From GCA-2733415 sp965178635 (GTDB lineage: Bacteria; Bacteroidota; Bacteroidia; Flavobacteriales; Flavobacteriaceae), in the NCBI GenBank assembly GCA_965178635.1, contig CBCXVT010000023.1, positions 1 through 64,000 of the forward strand: 64,000 nucleotides of DNA. Direction: 5' to 3'. Under the pieces are notes generated by a model that did not search any database, was not told where the DNA came from, and was given only the letters and a program-made list of their open reading frames with translations. Shown piece after piece: positions 25,836 to 34,763 of the stretch. How positions within the stretch are numbered: position 1 is the first letter of the stretch; every line of letters begins with the position of its first letter. A program made the position numbers and the translations under genes.

Positions 25836-26553
25836 TTAGAACTTGTAATACTAAACCAAATTGTGCGTCAGCAAAAAAGTCTGTTTAAAGTATCTAAGTT
25901 ACCGTTAATTTGAAGTTACTTTTCACGATTCTGCAGTTCCATCAGCTTCGTTCTTCATAGTGTCATATGAAGAAAAGCTAATTAAGTTAGCTAATCCTAA
26001 AGCAAAAGCAATGTAGTCTTTTACGAAGTAGTTCATAACTAACACCTAACACCAGCACCAATATCAAATCCAGAATTTTTCATCACTATTAGCACAATTT
26101 CCAGATAATCATATTCTCTGAAGAGTACATAATCCAACATCCTAATTCAGCATTGGTACTGAAACGCTTTCCTAATTCTAGGAGTCATGTAGTAACGTCC
26201 AAAAACACCAGCACCATAAACTACTGTTGGTTATCTTTATAATCGTTCACCATCCCATTATTCAGCTATATTTAGCAGACTCCGTATTCATTAATTTTAC
26301 TCCTAGCAGCTAATATTTTCAGAAATACGAAATATCCGAGCTTTTGGGTTAGAGTTAAAGAGAAGTCAGATGAGCTATCATCTTTGTCATCTTCGTCAAT
26401 ATTCTGACATTAGATCCAATTGAAAAAGATCCAGAGATCAATCATGTCTCCTTTTGCAAATCCAAAAGCAGTTCCTTCAGTAGTTTCAGTTTCTTGTGCG
26501 TTAGAGAATGTGAATGCACATACAGCTAAAGCAGATAGTAATAATTTTTTCAT
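25836..26553 (-). pseudogene. Outer-membrane beta-barrel gene with many frameshifts
   Basis: ATG at 26553 opens signal peptide MKKLLLSALAVCAFTFSNAQ, 14 residues of which match the neighbouring barrel gene. Recognisable pieces follow in changing frames: EGTAFGFAKGDM, NIDEDDKDDSSSDFSL, KLGYFV, GAGVFGRYYMTP, GFDIGAGV, YFVKDYIAFALGLANL and the terminal AQFGLVYKF at 25836. These form a typical roughly 235-residue flavobacterial OMP_b-brl porin-like protein. At least six indels break it. Either the locus was poorly sequenced or the paralogue is decaying; the good residue conservation of each fragment favours the first. Confidence 0.65.
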
Positions 26554-26844
26554 CTTAAGTTTAATTTTAATAGTTAATCGAGGGGCAAATTTAGAACTAT
26601 TTACAAGTACGCAAAACAAATTTGTAATGTTATTTTAACATATAAATTACGACACTGATTTCCTTAGTAAAACACTGATTAAGAGTGTGTTATGTGTTTG
26701 TTTGGTAGTTGGTTTATAATAAGCAGTGTCAGATAAAAAGCTAACCGCTAAAATGCGTAAAAAACAGGTGTTTGTTGGTTGCTGTTTAGCTATTGGTTTA
26801 TTTTAAGTACATTTGAATTGACTAACAATATTGAAGTGTATATT
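26554..26844. other. Gene-free interval with an aroQ promoter box
   Basis: No ORF is supported. It holds the divergent promoter region of the barrel gene and aroQ. A consensus -7 box, TACATTTG at 26808-26815, faces aroQ. Confidence 0.45.
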
Positions 26845-27269
26845 ATGAATATTATTATTATTAACGGGCCCGAATTTAAACTTACTTGGTAAAAGAGAAA
26901 CCAATATATATGGTGATTTATCATTTCAAGAGTTTTTTGAGCAATTTTAAAAGAGAAGCATCCTTCATGTTAATTTAGACTATTACCAATCTAATATAGA
27001 AGGTGAGTTGATTGAGTAAAATTACAAGAAGTAGGGTTTACATACGATGGCATCATATTAAACGCTGCTGCTTATACACGCATACGTCTGTTGGTATTGC
27101 AGATGCAGTTGCCGGAATTACAACACCTGTTATTGAGGTGCATATTTCAAATACTTATTCAAGAGAGTCATTCAGGCATGTGTCATACTTAGCGCCAAAC
27201 GCTAAAGGCGTTATTGTTGGTTTTGGTTTACAGAGTTACGAGTTGGCGTTACAAAGTTTTTTGAGTTAA
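26845..27269 (+). pseudogene. aroQ: Type II 3-dehydroquinate dehydratase, frameshifted as sequenced
   Basis: The ATG at 26845 begins MNIIIINGP and the fragments, read across frames, give the complete family pattern. These are NLNLLGKRE, NIYGDLSFQEFFEQ, a middle part around NIEGELIEKLQEVGF, then the open frame from 27012 with NAAAYTHTSVGIADAV, PVIEVHISNTYSRESFRHVS and GVIVGFGLQSYELAL. Type II dehydroquinases are about 140 residues, which fits the length. At least four indels lie in 26872-27060. As a shikimate-pathway gene it is expected to work, so consensus error is the likely cause. Confidence 0.8.
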
Positions 27270-27284
27270 AAGCGTGCTCTTTTT

Positions 27285-27424
27285 GTTTTGACACAAACGA
27301 ACCGAAAAGTCATTTCTTAAGCTAGGGCATTGCTTTGCACCTCTTGTTTTCAAATCTGCATGCTTAAAGCTGTGCTTTGTACTTCCGATTTTCTGCTTGT
27401 TATGTTTTGTTGTGAAAATCAAAA
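27285..27424. repeat. Possible intergenic element with imperfect terminal inverted repeats
   Basis: The left end GTTTTGACACAAACG and the right end TTGTTGTGAAAATCAAAAC are imperfect inverted copies (GTTTTGA/TCAAAAC, CACAA/TTGTG). The roughly 140 bases hold no ORF. Its repeat status cannot be judged from one copy. Confidence 0.3.
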
Positions 27425-27484
27425 CTTAATTATCTATTGATAAAAATGTGTAAAAAAATTAGACTGTTAATTTTAACAGGAATT

Positions 27485-27523
27485 AAAAAAAGCGTTTTGT
27501 GTATTACAAAACGCTTTTTTTTT
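27485..27523. terminator. Bidirectional terminator between aroQ and lpdA
   Basis: A 16-bp perfect stem AAGCGTTTTGT/ACAAAACGCTT extended by A and T runs, with a GTATT loop, lies between convergent genes. Confidence 0.88.
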
Positions 27524-27540
27524 AGCTGTTATATATAAGG

Positions 27541-28934
27541 TTATAAATGAATCACTTCATCATAAGCATCAGCAACTGCTTCCATTACCGCTTCACTCAT
27601 TGTTGGGTGAGGGTGGATAGCTTTTAAGACTTCATGACCAGTAGTTTCTAGTTTTCTACCTAAAACTGCTTCAGCAATCATATCAGTTACACCAGCACCA
27701 ATCATATGGCATCCTAGCCATTCGCCGTATTTGGCATCAAAAATAACTTTTACAAAACCATCTTTTGTTCCAGCAGCACTTGCTTTACCAGAAGCAGAGA
27801 ATGGGAAGTTACCAACTTTAATATCATAACCAGCGTCTTTGGCTTGTGCTTCGGTCATACCAACACTTGCAATTTCAGGAGAACAATATGTACATCCAGG
27901 AATGTTTCCGTAGTCAATTGGTTCAACATGTTGTCCAGCAATTTTCTCTACACATAAAATTCCTTCAGCAGAAGCAACGTGTGCTAAAGCAGGCCCAGGA
28001 GTAATATCTCCAATAGCGTAATATCCAGGAATGTTAGTTTGGTAGAAAGTCATTTACCAATACTTTATCTCTGTCCGTAACAATACCAACATCTTCTAAA
28101 CCAATGTTTTCAATGTTTGTTTTAATTCCAACAGCAGATAATAAGATGTCAGCTTCTAAAATTTCTTCTCCTTTTTTAGTTTTTACTGTAGCTTTAATTC
28201 CGTTTCCAGAAGTATCAACAGAAGTTACTTCAGCAGAAGTCATAACTTTAATACCAGACTTCTTAAAAGATTTTTCTAATTGTTTAGATACTGCAGCATC
28301 TTCAACCGGTACAATACGTGGTAAAAATTCTACAACAGTTACTTCTGTTCCCATAGAGTTATAGAAGTAATGCAAACTCTACACCAATTGCTCCAGAACC
28401 CACAATAACAATTTTCTTTGGTTGCTCAGGTAATGTTAAGGCTTCTCTGTATCCAATAACTTTTTTACCATCTTGTTTTAAAGCAGGTAATTCTCTTGAA
28501 CGAGCACCTGTTGCAATAACGATATGATCAGCACTGTATTCTGTTACAGTACCATCTTCAGCAGTCACATCTATTTTTTTACCAGGTTTTACTTTTCCGA
28601 AACCATTGATAACATCAATTTTGTTTTTCTTCATTAAAAACTTGATACCGTTACTCATACCTTCAGCAACGTTTCTACTACGTTTTACAACTTTAGTAAA
28701 ATCTTTATCTGGGTTTTCTACAGATAAACCGTAGTCTTCAGCATGTTTTAAGTATTCGAATACTTGTGCAGATTTTAATAATGCTTTTGTAGGAATACAT
28801 CCCCAGTTTAAGCAAATTCCACCAAGACTTTCTTTTTCAACAACCGCGACTTTAAATCCTAATTGTGATGCTCTAATAGCAGTAACGTAACCTCCTGGTC
28901 CAGAACCAAGAACTATAATATCGTATGTACTCAT
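27541..28934 (-). pseudogene. lpdA: Dihydrolipoamide dehydrogenase, two frameshifts as sequenced
   Basis: This FAD/NAD disulfide oxidoreductase is the E3 component of 2-oxoacid dehydrogenase complexes. The N-terminal FAD site GSGPGGYVTA, redox disulfide GGICLNWGCIPTKALL, NAD site GSGAIGVEFA, FAD site YYAIGDITPGPALAHVA and catalytic His-Glu HPHPTMSE are all present, but in three frames. One extra base near 28369 and one extra T near 28043 account for both breaks. Removing them gives a 463-residue product, the usual length. A gene this central is unlikely to be dead, so sequencing error is inferred. Confidence 0.88.
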
Positions 28935-29074
28935 TTTAATGAATTTTTTATATCGTATTTTAAAGGGACGAATTTACGAAATGAAATTGAATTTTTTGAT
29001 GAATGGTTTTTAAAAAATAAAAGCGCTTATAGTTTTAAAACCATGAGCGCCTTTACAATTATGTTTTTTTGAAG

Positions 29075-29287
29075 TTATAGCCTAACAGTAACATAACCTT
29101 TTCTTGTTTTTCTATAATGTGTATTATTCCATTTGTAATAGCGTTTTCCTTTAATATGAACAATTTTATGACCTCTTGGAGCAACTTTAACAATTGTAAC
29201 TCTTTTATGAGTAGGTTGGCGTGTTGCGCAAGAAGTGATGATAGAAAAAGTAAATATAAGAGTGAGTAGTCGTAATATATTTTTCAT
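29075..29287 (-). CDS. Small basic lipoprotein of unknown function
   Basis: The 70-residue protein has a lipoprotein signal ending ITSC at residue 20. The 50-residue mature part is strongly basic and rich in aromatic residues (HKIVHIKGKRYYKWNN, HYRKTRKGYVTVRL). I do not recognise the family with certainty; small envelope proteins with a YYKWNNTHY-like segment are common in flavobacteria. It stands alone between lpdA and the msrB pair. Confidence 0.6.
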   Translation of the reverse strand: MKNILRLLTLIFTFSIITSCATRQPTHKRVTIVKVAPRGHKIVHIKGKRYYKWNNTHYRKTRKGYVTVRL

Positions 29288-29354
29288 GTCAAATAATTTT
29301 ATGTTGTAATTATAAGACGTGTTAATAGTGAAAAGGTTTACTATGGTAAGGTTT

Positions 29355-29753
29355 TTAGTTGTCCTCTTGAAAGTTTAAAGAGATAGAATTTACACAGTAA
29401 CGTACACCAGTTTCTGTTGGGCCATCATCAAATACATGTCCTAAATGTCCGTTGCAACTGGTACAGATAATTTCTGTTCTTATCATACCGTGAGAGTTGT
29501 CTTTTATATAAGTGATTTTTCCTTCAATGGCTTTGTCAAAAGACGGCCAGCCACAATGCGCTTCAAATTTTTGAGAACTTTCAAATAAAGGAGTGTCACA
29601 ACCTTTACATGAATATGTGCCATTTTTTGAATGTATGTTATACACGCCAGTGTGAGGTCTCTCAGTTCCTTTTTGTCTTAGAACATGATATTCTTCTTCT
29701 GAAAGTTTAGTTTTCCAGTATTCTTCTGATGTTGTGTTCTTATTGTTACTCAT
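29355..29753 (-). CDS. msrB: Peptide-methionine (R)-S-oxide reductase, cytoplasmic
   Basis: The 132-residue MsrB reduces methionine R-sulfoxide in proteins. It has two CxxC zinc motifs (CKGCDTPLF and CTSCNGHLGHVF), the substrate site GWPSFDKAI and the catalytic Cys in RYCVNSISLNF. There is no signal peptide, so it acts in the cytoplasm. Its start overlaps the end of the second msrB by 8 bases, so it is the downstream gene of a two-gene operon. Confidence 0.92.
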   Translation of the reverse strand: MSNNKNTTSEEYWKTKLSEEEYHVLRQKGTERPHTGVYNIHSKNGTYSCKGCDTPLFESSQKFEAHCGWPSFDKAIEGKITYIKDNSHGMIRTEIICTSCNGHLGHVFDDGPTETGVRYCVNSISLNFQEDN

Positions 29754-30216
29754 CTTTTGGTATAAATTTTAAAGCTACTGAATTTACACAATAGCGTTTT
29801 CCGGTTGTGTGTTTTGGGCCATCATTAAACACATGTCCCATATGACCGTTACACATGTTGCAATGTATTTCTGTTCTTGTATAACCTAAGTCTGAATCTG
29901 TTGTGTAAGCGATATTTTTTTTAATTGGCCTGTCAAAAGATGGCCATCCTGATTTTGAATCATATTTATGTTCCGATTTAAATAAAGGTGTATTGCACCC
30001 TTTACAAAGATAGGTTCCTTTTTTGTAGAATTTGTCATAGGTTCCAGAAAACGCGCGCTCCGTTTCTGATTTCCTTAAAACTTCATATTCAATATTTGAT
30101 AATTGCGTTTTCCATTCGGTATCAGTTTTTTTAATTTTTAAAGTTTTGTTGTTTTGCGCAAACATTGATAAGTTTGTAAAACTTAAAAGAATCAATATTA
30201 GATGATATGTTTTCAT
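29746..30216 (-). CDS. msrB: Peptide-methionine (R)-S-oxide reductase, exported
   Basis: The ATG at 30216 begins a signal peptide (MKTYHLILILLSFTNLSMFAQ), so the in-frame upstream codons are not used. The 156-residue protein then has the MsrB domain with CKGCNTPLF, GWPSFDRPI, CNMCNGHMGHVF and catalytic RYCVNSVALKF. It probably repairs oxidised methionine in periplasmic or secreted proteins. Together with the cytoplasmic copy it covers both compartments. Confidence 0.88.
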   Translation of the reverse strand: MKTYHLILILLSFTNLSMFAQNNKTLKIKKTDTEWKTQLSNIEYEVLRKSETERAFSGTYDKFYKKGTYLCKGCNTPLFKSEHKYDSKSGWPSFDRPIKKNIAYTTDSDLGYTRTEIHCNMCNGHMGHVFNDGPKHTTGKRYCVNSVALKFIPKDE

Positions 30217-30278
30217 TTGTATTGTTTTTATAAAATTAATAACTAACTTTAGATTAATCAAATTAAAATTTATTCAAA

Positions 30279-31127
30279 ATGTATATAAAACGTTTTATTT
30301 TACTAGCTTCAATAGTGTTAGTCGTAACATCTTGTAAAACCAATCCGTTTACAGGGAAAAAAATGTTAAATGCCTATTCTAATGCACAATTATTTCCAAC
30401 TGCATTTCAACAATATGATCAGTTTTTAGGTGAAAATAAAGTTATTAAAGGCACTAAAGATGCTGAAATGATTACTCGTGTAGGTGAACGTATTGCAACA
30501 GCGGCAGAACGTTGGTTAAATGCAAATGGCTATGAAGGGTATTTGAAAGACTATAAATGGGAGTATAACTTAGTAGATGATAAAACTGTAAACGCTTGGT
30601 GTATGCCAGGTGGTAAGATTGTGTTTTATACGGGTATTTTGCCGGTTGCAGAAAATGAAACAGCTATCGCAGCAATTATGGGACACGAAGTAGCACATGC
30701 GTTAGCAGATCATGGTGGACAGCGTATGACAGCTGGAACAATTCAACAAGCAGCAGGAACAGCCATCGCAATAGGAACTGATGTTGGTGGTATGGATTCT
30801 GGTACTCAAGGCTTAGTGATGCAAGCTTATGGTATTGGAAGTCAGGTAGGAGGTATGCTACCTTTTAGTAGAAGTCATGAAACGGAAGCTGATAAAATTG
30901 GTTTGATATTGATGGCAATTGCAGGTTATAACCCAGATGAGGCCTCAAAACTATGGGAAAGGATGAAAGCTAATAGTGGTGGGCAAGCACCACCAGAATT
31001 ACTGAGTACTCATCCTTCTAATGATTCAAGAATTGCTAATTTAAAAGAGTTAGCACCTTCAGCAAAAGTAGAGGCTAAAAAGTTTGGGATAACTTCTTTC
31101 AGGCCATTAGGCGCAAAATTAAATTAA
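30279..31127 (+). CDS. M48-family metalloprotease lipoprotein
   Basis: The 282-residue protein has a lipobox ending VTSC at about residue 19 and an M48 peptidase domain with the Zn motif MGHEVAHALADH near residue 137. The third ligand Glu is in SRSHETEADKIGL. NAWCMPGGKIVFYTGIL is the usual substrate strand. The protein resembles E. coli LoiP/BepA-type envelope quality-control proteases, without the TPR part of BepA. It diverges from the msrB pair, sharing a 62-base promoter region, so both may belong to an envelope stress response, which is inferred from position only. Confidence 0.88.
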   Translation: MYIKRFILLASIVLVVTSCKTNPFTGKKMLNAYSNAQLFPTAFQQYDQFLGENKVIKGTKDAEMITRVGERIATAAERWLNANGYEGYLKDYKWEYNLVDDKTVNAWCMPGGKIVFYTGILPVAENETAIAAIMGHEVAHALADHGGQRMTAGTIQQAAGTAIAIGTDVGGMDSGTQGLVMQAYGIGSQVGGMLPFSRSHETEADKIGLILMAIAGYNPDEASKLWERMKANSGGQAPPELLSTHPSNDSRIANLKELAPSAKVEAKKFGITSFRPLGAKLN

Positions 31128-31153
31128 GATATTCATATAATATTGTATTTTCG

Positions 31154-31185
31154 AAGCTGTTCAATTAATTGAGCAGCTTTTTTAA
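31154..31185 (+). terminator. Terminator of the M48 protease gene
   Basis: A 13-base stem AAGCTGTTCAATT/AATTGAGCAGCTT (one wobble) is followed by T6. Confidence 0.75.
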
Positions 31186-31197
31186 TTTAGAAAATAT

Positions 31198-32493
31198 ATG
31201 AGATCATTTCAAAAAGGGAATAAGAAAGTTTTAAATGCTTGGGCATTTTATGATTGGGCAAACTCTGTATATAGTTTAACAATTGTATCTGCAGTATTCC
31301 CATTGTTTATAGGAGCGTATTTGAAAAGCTTATCAATTGAAAAACTTAATGTGTTTGGTGGTGAAATTTCACACACAGCATTAATGACGTATACCACAGC
31401 ATTTGGGTTTTTAATAGTTGCGATAATATCACCTATACTTTCAGGAATTGCAGATTATAAAGGAAATAAGAAATTTTTCCTTCGGTTTTTTTGCTATTTA
31501 GGATCAGTATCTTGTATGGGGTTATTTTTCTTTTCAATTGACTATATCTACATCAGTTTATTGTTTTATGTAATGGCTTTAATTGGGTTTTGGGGGAGTC
31601 TAGTTTTCTATAATTCATATTTACCTGATATTGCTTTTAAAGAGCAACAAGATGCTATTAGTGCAAAAGGGTATGCTATGGGGTATATCGGTAGTGTTAT
31701 TTTATTAGTAATTAATTTAGCAATGATTATGTTGGCGCCTAAAGAAAATGCGTTATTGATGATGCGTTATTCTTTTGTGTTGGTAGGTGTTTGGTGGTTT
31801 GGTTTTAGCCACTATACATATAAATACTTACCAAACTTAAAAAACGAGAACAAAGTCACAAAACATGTGTTCTTAAACGGTTTTAAAGAATTAAAGGCTG
31901 TTTGGAGTGAATTACAAACTCAATTGCGATTAAAAATTTACTTGGCAGCATTTTTTGTTTACAGTATGGCTGTGCAAACAGTAATGTTAGTAGCATCGTT
32001 TTTTGGTGAAAATGAAATTGCTTGGGAAGACAATGGTATCGATAAAACTTTGGGATTAATCATAAGCATTTTAATTATTCAAATAATAGCTGTTTTTGGC
32101 GCATTCTTAACATCGTATATATCAAAGAAAATAGGTAACATTACAACGTTGATTATTATTAATATCATATGGGTGCTGATTTGTGTTTTTGCATATTTTG
32201 TAATCACGCCTAATGATTTCTTTATTACTGCAGGAGTTGTTGGTATTGTAATGGGAGGAATTCAATCATTATCAAGGTCAACTTATGCTAAGTTTTTACC
32301 AGATACTAAAGATACCACATCATATTTTAGTTTTTACGATGTTGCAGAAAAAATAGGTATAGTTATAGGTATGGGAATATTTGCCTCTGTTGAAGTGATA
32401 ACGGGTTCTATGCGTAATGCCATATTATTTTTAGTAGCCTTCTTTGTTTTAGGTGTTGTAATTCTTTTTAGAGTACCTAAAAAAATCAAATAA
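31198..32493 (+). CDS. UMF1/Atg22-family MFS transporter
   Basis: The 431-residue membrane protein has about twelve hydrophobic helices. Its N-terminus LNAWAFYDWANSVYSLTIVSAVFPLFIG is characteristic of the UMF1 (unknown major facilitator) or vacuole-effluxer-like branch, quoted here only as NAWAFYDWANS for recognition. A second conserved segment near residue 360, GGIQSLSRSTYAKFLPD, is also typical. Yeast Atg22 exports amino acids, but the bacterial substrate is unknown. It appears monocistronic. Confidence 0.85.
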   Translation: MRSFQKGNKKVLNAWAFYDWANSVYSLTIVSAVFPLFIGAYLKSLSIEKLNVFGGEISHTALMTYTTAFGFLIVAIISPILSGIADYKGNKKFFLRFFCYLGSVSCMGLFFFSIDYIYISLLFYVMALIGFWGSLVFYNSYLPDIAFKEQQDAISAKGYAMGYIGSVILLVINLAMIMLAPKENALLMMRYSFVLVGVWWFGFSHYTYKYLPNLKNENKVTKHVFLNGFKELKAVWSELQTQLRLKIYLAAFFVYSMAVQTVMLVASFFGENEIAWEDNGIDKTLGLIISILIIQIIAVFGAFLTSYISKKIGNITTLIIINIIWVLICVFAYFVITPNDFFITAGVVGIVMGGIQSLSRSTYAKFLPDTKDTTSYFSFYDVAEKIGIVIGMGIFASVEVITGSMRNAILFLVAFFVLGVVILFRVPKKIK

Positions 32494-32534
32494 TTTTGTT
32501 ATGTTTGTGAGATATAGATAAAACTAAAACTAAT

Positions 32535-33047
32535 ATGAAGCCCTTAAAATTTACTTACTTACTAGTGTTGCTTACTAGTGTTGCATTTCTTTCTTGTGAA
32601 AATGAGCCATTAACGGGTACGTTTACTGATGAGATTTTGGTAGATTCTGAAGGAGATGGAAATGGTGGTACAGATGTATCTGAACCATTTTACGCTAAAG
32701 TTAACGGGAATGAATTTGTTGAAACAACATTAGAGGCTTATGTCTTTAATGGTAAAATATTTGTAAGAGCTTATAACGCTTCAGGAAGTGCTATCATTAT
32801 TGGTATGCCTGATACTGTGTCTGAGAGTTCATTTGATTTTAACGGTTCAGAATATACTGCAACTTATGAAGATGCTAATACTCCACCAAATGTTTTTACT
32901 ATTGCAGATTCAGGTGAAGTAACAATAGTAACCCATAATGTTGATGATAATATTATCGAAGGAGTTTTTAATTTTGTATCAACACCAGGTTCAAGTATAT
33001 CACCACAGTATAATATCACTGAAGGTGTTTTTAGTGTTAGTTACTAA
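32535..33047 (+). CDS. DUF6252-like lipoprotein
   Basis: The 170-residue protein has a lipobox ending LSC at about residue 22, an acidic linker (EILVDSEGDGNGG), and a roughly 120-residue all-beta domain starting with FYAKVNGNEFVETTLEA and ending ITEGVFSVSY. This pattern of small lipoproteins is usually annotated DUF6252, with no known function. It lies 20 bases before a longer relative, so the two form a paralogous pair in one unit. Confidence 0.7.
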   Translation: MKPLKFTYLLVLLTSVAFLSCENEPLTGTFTDEILVDSEGDGNGGTDVSEPFYAKVNGNEFVETTLEAYVFNGKIFVRAYNASGSAIIIGMPDTVSESSFDFNGSEYTATYEDANTPPNVFTIADSGEVTIVTHNVDDNIIEGVFNFVSTPGSSISPQYNITEGVFSVSY

Positions 33048-33067
33048 TAAAATATTTTACTAAAATT

Positions 33068-34558
33068 ATGAAAGTATCAAATAGAATATTAAAATTGTTT
33101 TTATTAGCTACTGTTTTTGTGGCATGTAACGCTGAAGATCCAGCTAGTTTAAATGCAGATTTGCACCCAGTTGATGAAGATACTCTTCCGGTTTCTGCAG
33201 GTACATTTACAGCAACTATTGAGGGTGATCCATACGAAATTGATATTGCAACAGCTATAGTTGAAAATAATGTAATTACTATTACTGGTAAAAAAGGTGA
33301 TGAAACAGTTACTTTACGTATGCCTTCAAATATAGCACCAAATAGTGTGGCTAATCCATATATTTTAGGTGGAGCTGAAGCTACTTATTCAGGGTTTTAT
33401 AATACAGTTGTAGCAACTGATACTCAACTTGCTGAAATTGCTGAGGCTACTACTTTAAATGACTTACAAGTGTTTTTTGATGATGCAGTTTGGGAAACTA
33501 ATGCTGCTTCAGCTACAATATTAGGAGGGACAACTACAATTAAAAGTTTAAAAAACGTACAGATTAATACCGGGAATACAGATACAGATGGATCCCCAAT
33601 TTTTGCACTTGTAACACAAGAATTAAGAATAGATGTGCAAACTACAATTTCTGGAACTTATCAATTTGGCGCAGTTAATGTAGCTTATTATAATGCAGGA
33701 GGTGCTGGTGGAAATGTTTTTGATACTGATGTAACTGTTGATAATGGAAGTGTAACTTTAGATATAAACACAGATAGTAAATTAATTTCTGGAACATTTA
33801 ATTTTGATGGAACAGAAACATATACATCAACTGCAACACCGCAGAGTGGGCCTGATTATGATGGTGACGGATTGTTTGATGGAGCTTATGGTATTGAAGG
33901 TACTGAAATTGGTTTAGGGTATAACCCAAATAACCCTTGTAGCCCAATTATGCCAGAAGGATATACAGGTTATGATGCTACAAATACTATTTGGTTAGGT
34001 ACACATCCAATGTATAATGATCCTACTCATCCTAATTACCCTACGGCAATGCCTGATTGTAATGGAAATGGGATTTCTAATCAAGATGAATTGTTAGCAG
34101 GAAATGACCCTTATGCAGGTAATGTTGATACTGATGGTGATGGTGTGAGTGATGCGCAAGAAGAATTAGATGAAACTGATGCGTCAGACCCTTGTGATCC
34201 TTCACAAATTGAATTATACATGAATTATGATGACACAAACCCTACATGGGCTGCTGCTGATTGTGATTCAGATACTGTGATTAATGCAGATGAGCTAACA
34301 AATGGGACTAATCCTTATTTTATGGATTATTTAACTAAATCTTTTACAGAAGGAGATTTTACATATGTACCTTATAGTGATATTGCAGGACCAACAGTTA
34401 AGAGAGGGTTAAACATCTCAAGTCATGATATTGCTAATAAACAAATAGCTGGAACATATAGTTTTGTTGCTGTATCTGTAGGAGAAGAATCGCCAAGATG
34501 GTATTTGGTTACTGATGGAACATTTGATGTTACTTATATTGATCCAACTGAAGATTAA
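33068..34558 (+). CDS. DUF6252-like lipoprotein with inserted Ca2+-binding repeats
   Basis: The 496-residue protein has a lipobox ending VAC at about residue 19 and a beta domain at 45-265 resembling the preceding gene (AGTFTATIEGDPYEID, LISGTFNFDGTETY). A region at about 270-430 carries thrombospondin-3/EF-loop-like motifs (DYDGDGLFDG, DCNGNGISNQDEL, DTDGDGVSDAQEE, DCDSDTVINADEL) separated by Pro/Asn/Cys-rich linkers. A final strand pair (QIAGTYSFVAVSVG, YLVTDGTFDVTYI) repeats the end of the DUF6252-like fold. The Ca2+ repeats therefore sit inside or between copies of that fold. Confidence 0.72.
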   Translation: MKVSNRILKLFLLATVFVACNAEDPASLNADLHPVDEDTLPVSAGTFTATIEGDPYEIDIATAIVENNVITITGKKGDETVTLRMPSNIAPNSVANPYILGGAEATYSGFYNTVVATDTQLAEIAEATTLNDLQVFFDDAVWETNAASATILGGTTTIKSLKNVQINTGNTDTDGSPIFALVTQELRIDVQTTISGTYQFGAVNVAYYNAGGAGGNVFDTDVTVDNGSVTLDINTDSKLISGTFNFDGTETYTSTATPQSGPDYDGDGLFDGAYGIEGTEIGLGYNPNNPCSPIMPEGYTGYDATNTIWLGTHPMYNDPTHPNYPTAMPDCNGNGISNQDELLAGNDPYAGNVDTDGDGVSDAQEELDETDASDPCDPSQIELYMNYDDTNPTWAAADCDSDTVINADELTNGTNPYFMDYLTKSFTEGDFTYVPYSDIAGPTVKRGLNISSHDIANKQIAGTYSFVAVSVGEESPRWYLVTDGTFDVTYIDPTED

Positions 34559-34572
34559 TAAATAATATTTTT

Positions 34573-34609
34573 AAAAAAAAAGCAATCTTAAAAAGGTTGC
34601 TTTTTTTTT
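34573..34609 (+). terminator. Terminator of the DUF6252 pair
   Basis: AAAAAAAGCAATC/GGTTGCTTTTTTT with a 6-base loop is followed by T9. Confidence 0.82.
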
Positions 34610-34763
34610 GCTCTAACTTTAGCTGTGGCATATTAATTGACCTACTTACTAAGAGAATAATACATTTTAATATTAATACAGTAAATATTGTAATTAGAGT
34701 GTTTTATAAGATAATAATGATAAATAGTGTTCTGTTGTAATGACAGAATGACAAAATAGATAT

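Noticed and set aside
26420..26638. A 72-codon plus-strand ORF
   Set aside because: It is antisense to the signal peptide of the barrel gene and carries no coding signal.
24000..27540. A decayed mobile element or genomic island
   Set aside because: No transposase, integrase or recognised target duplication is visible; the genes are barrel proteins and core metabolism.
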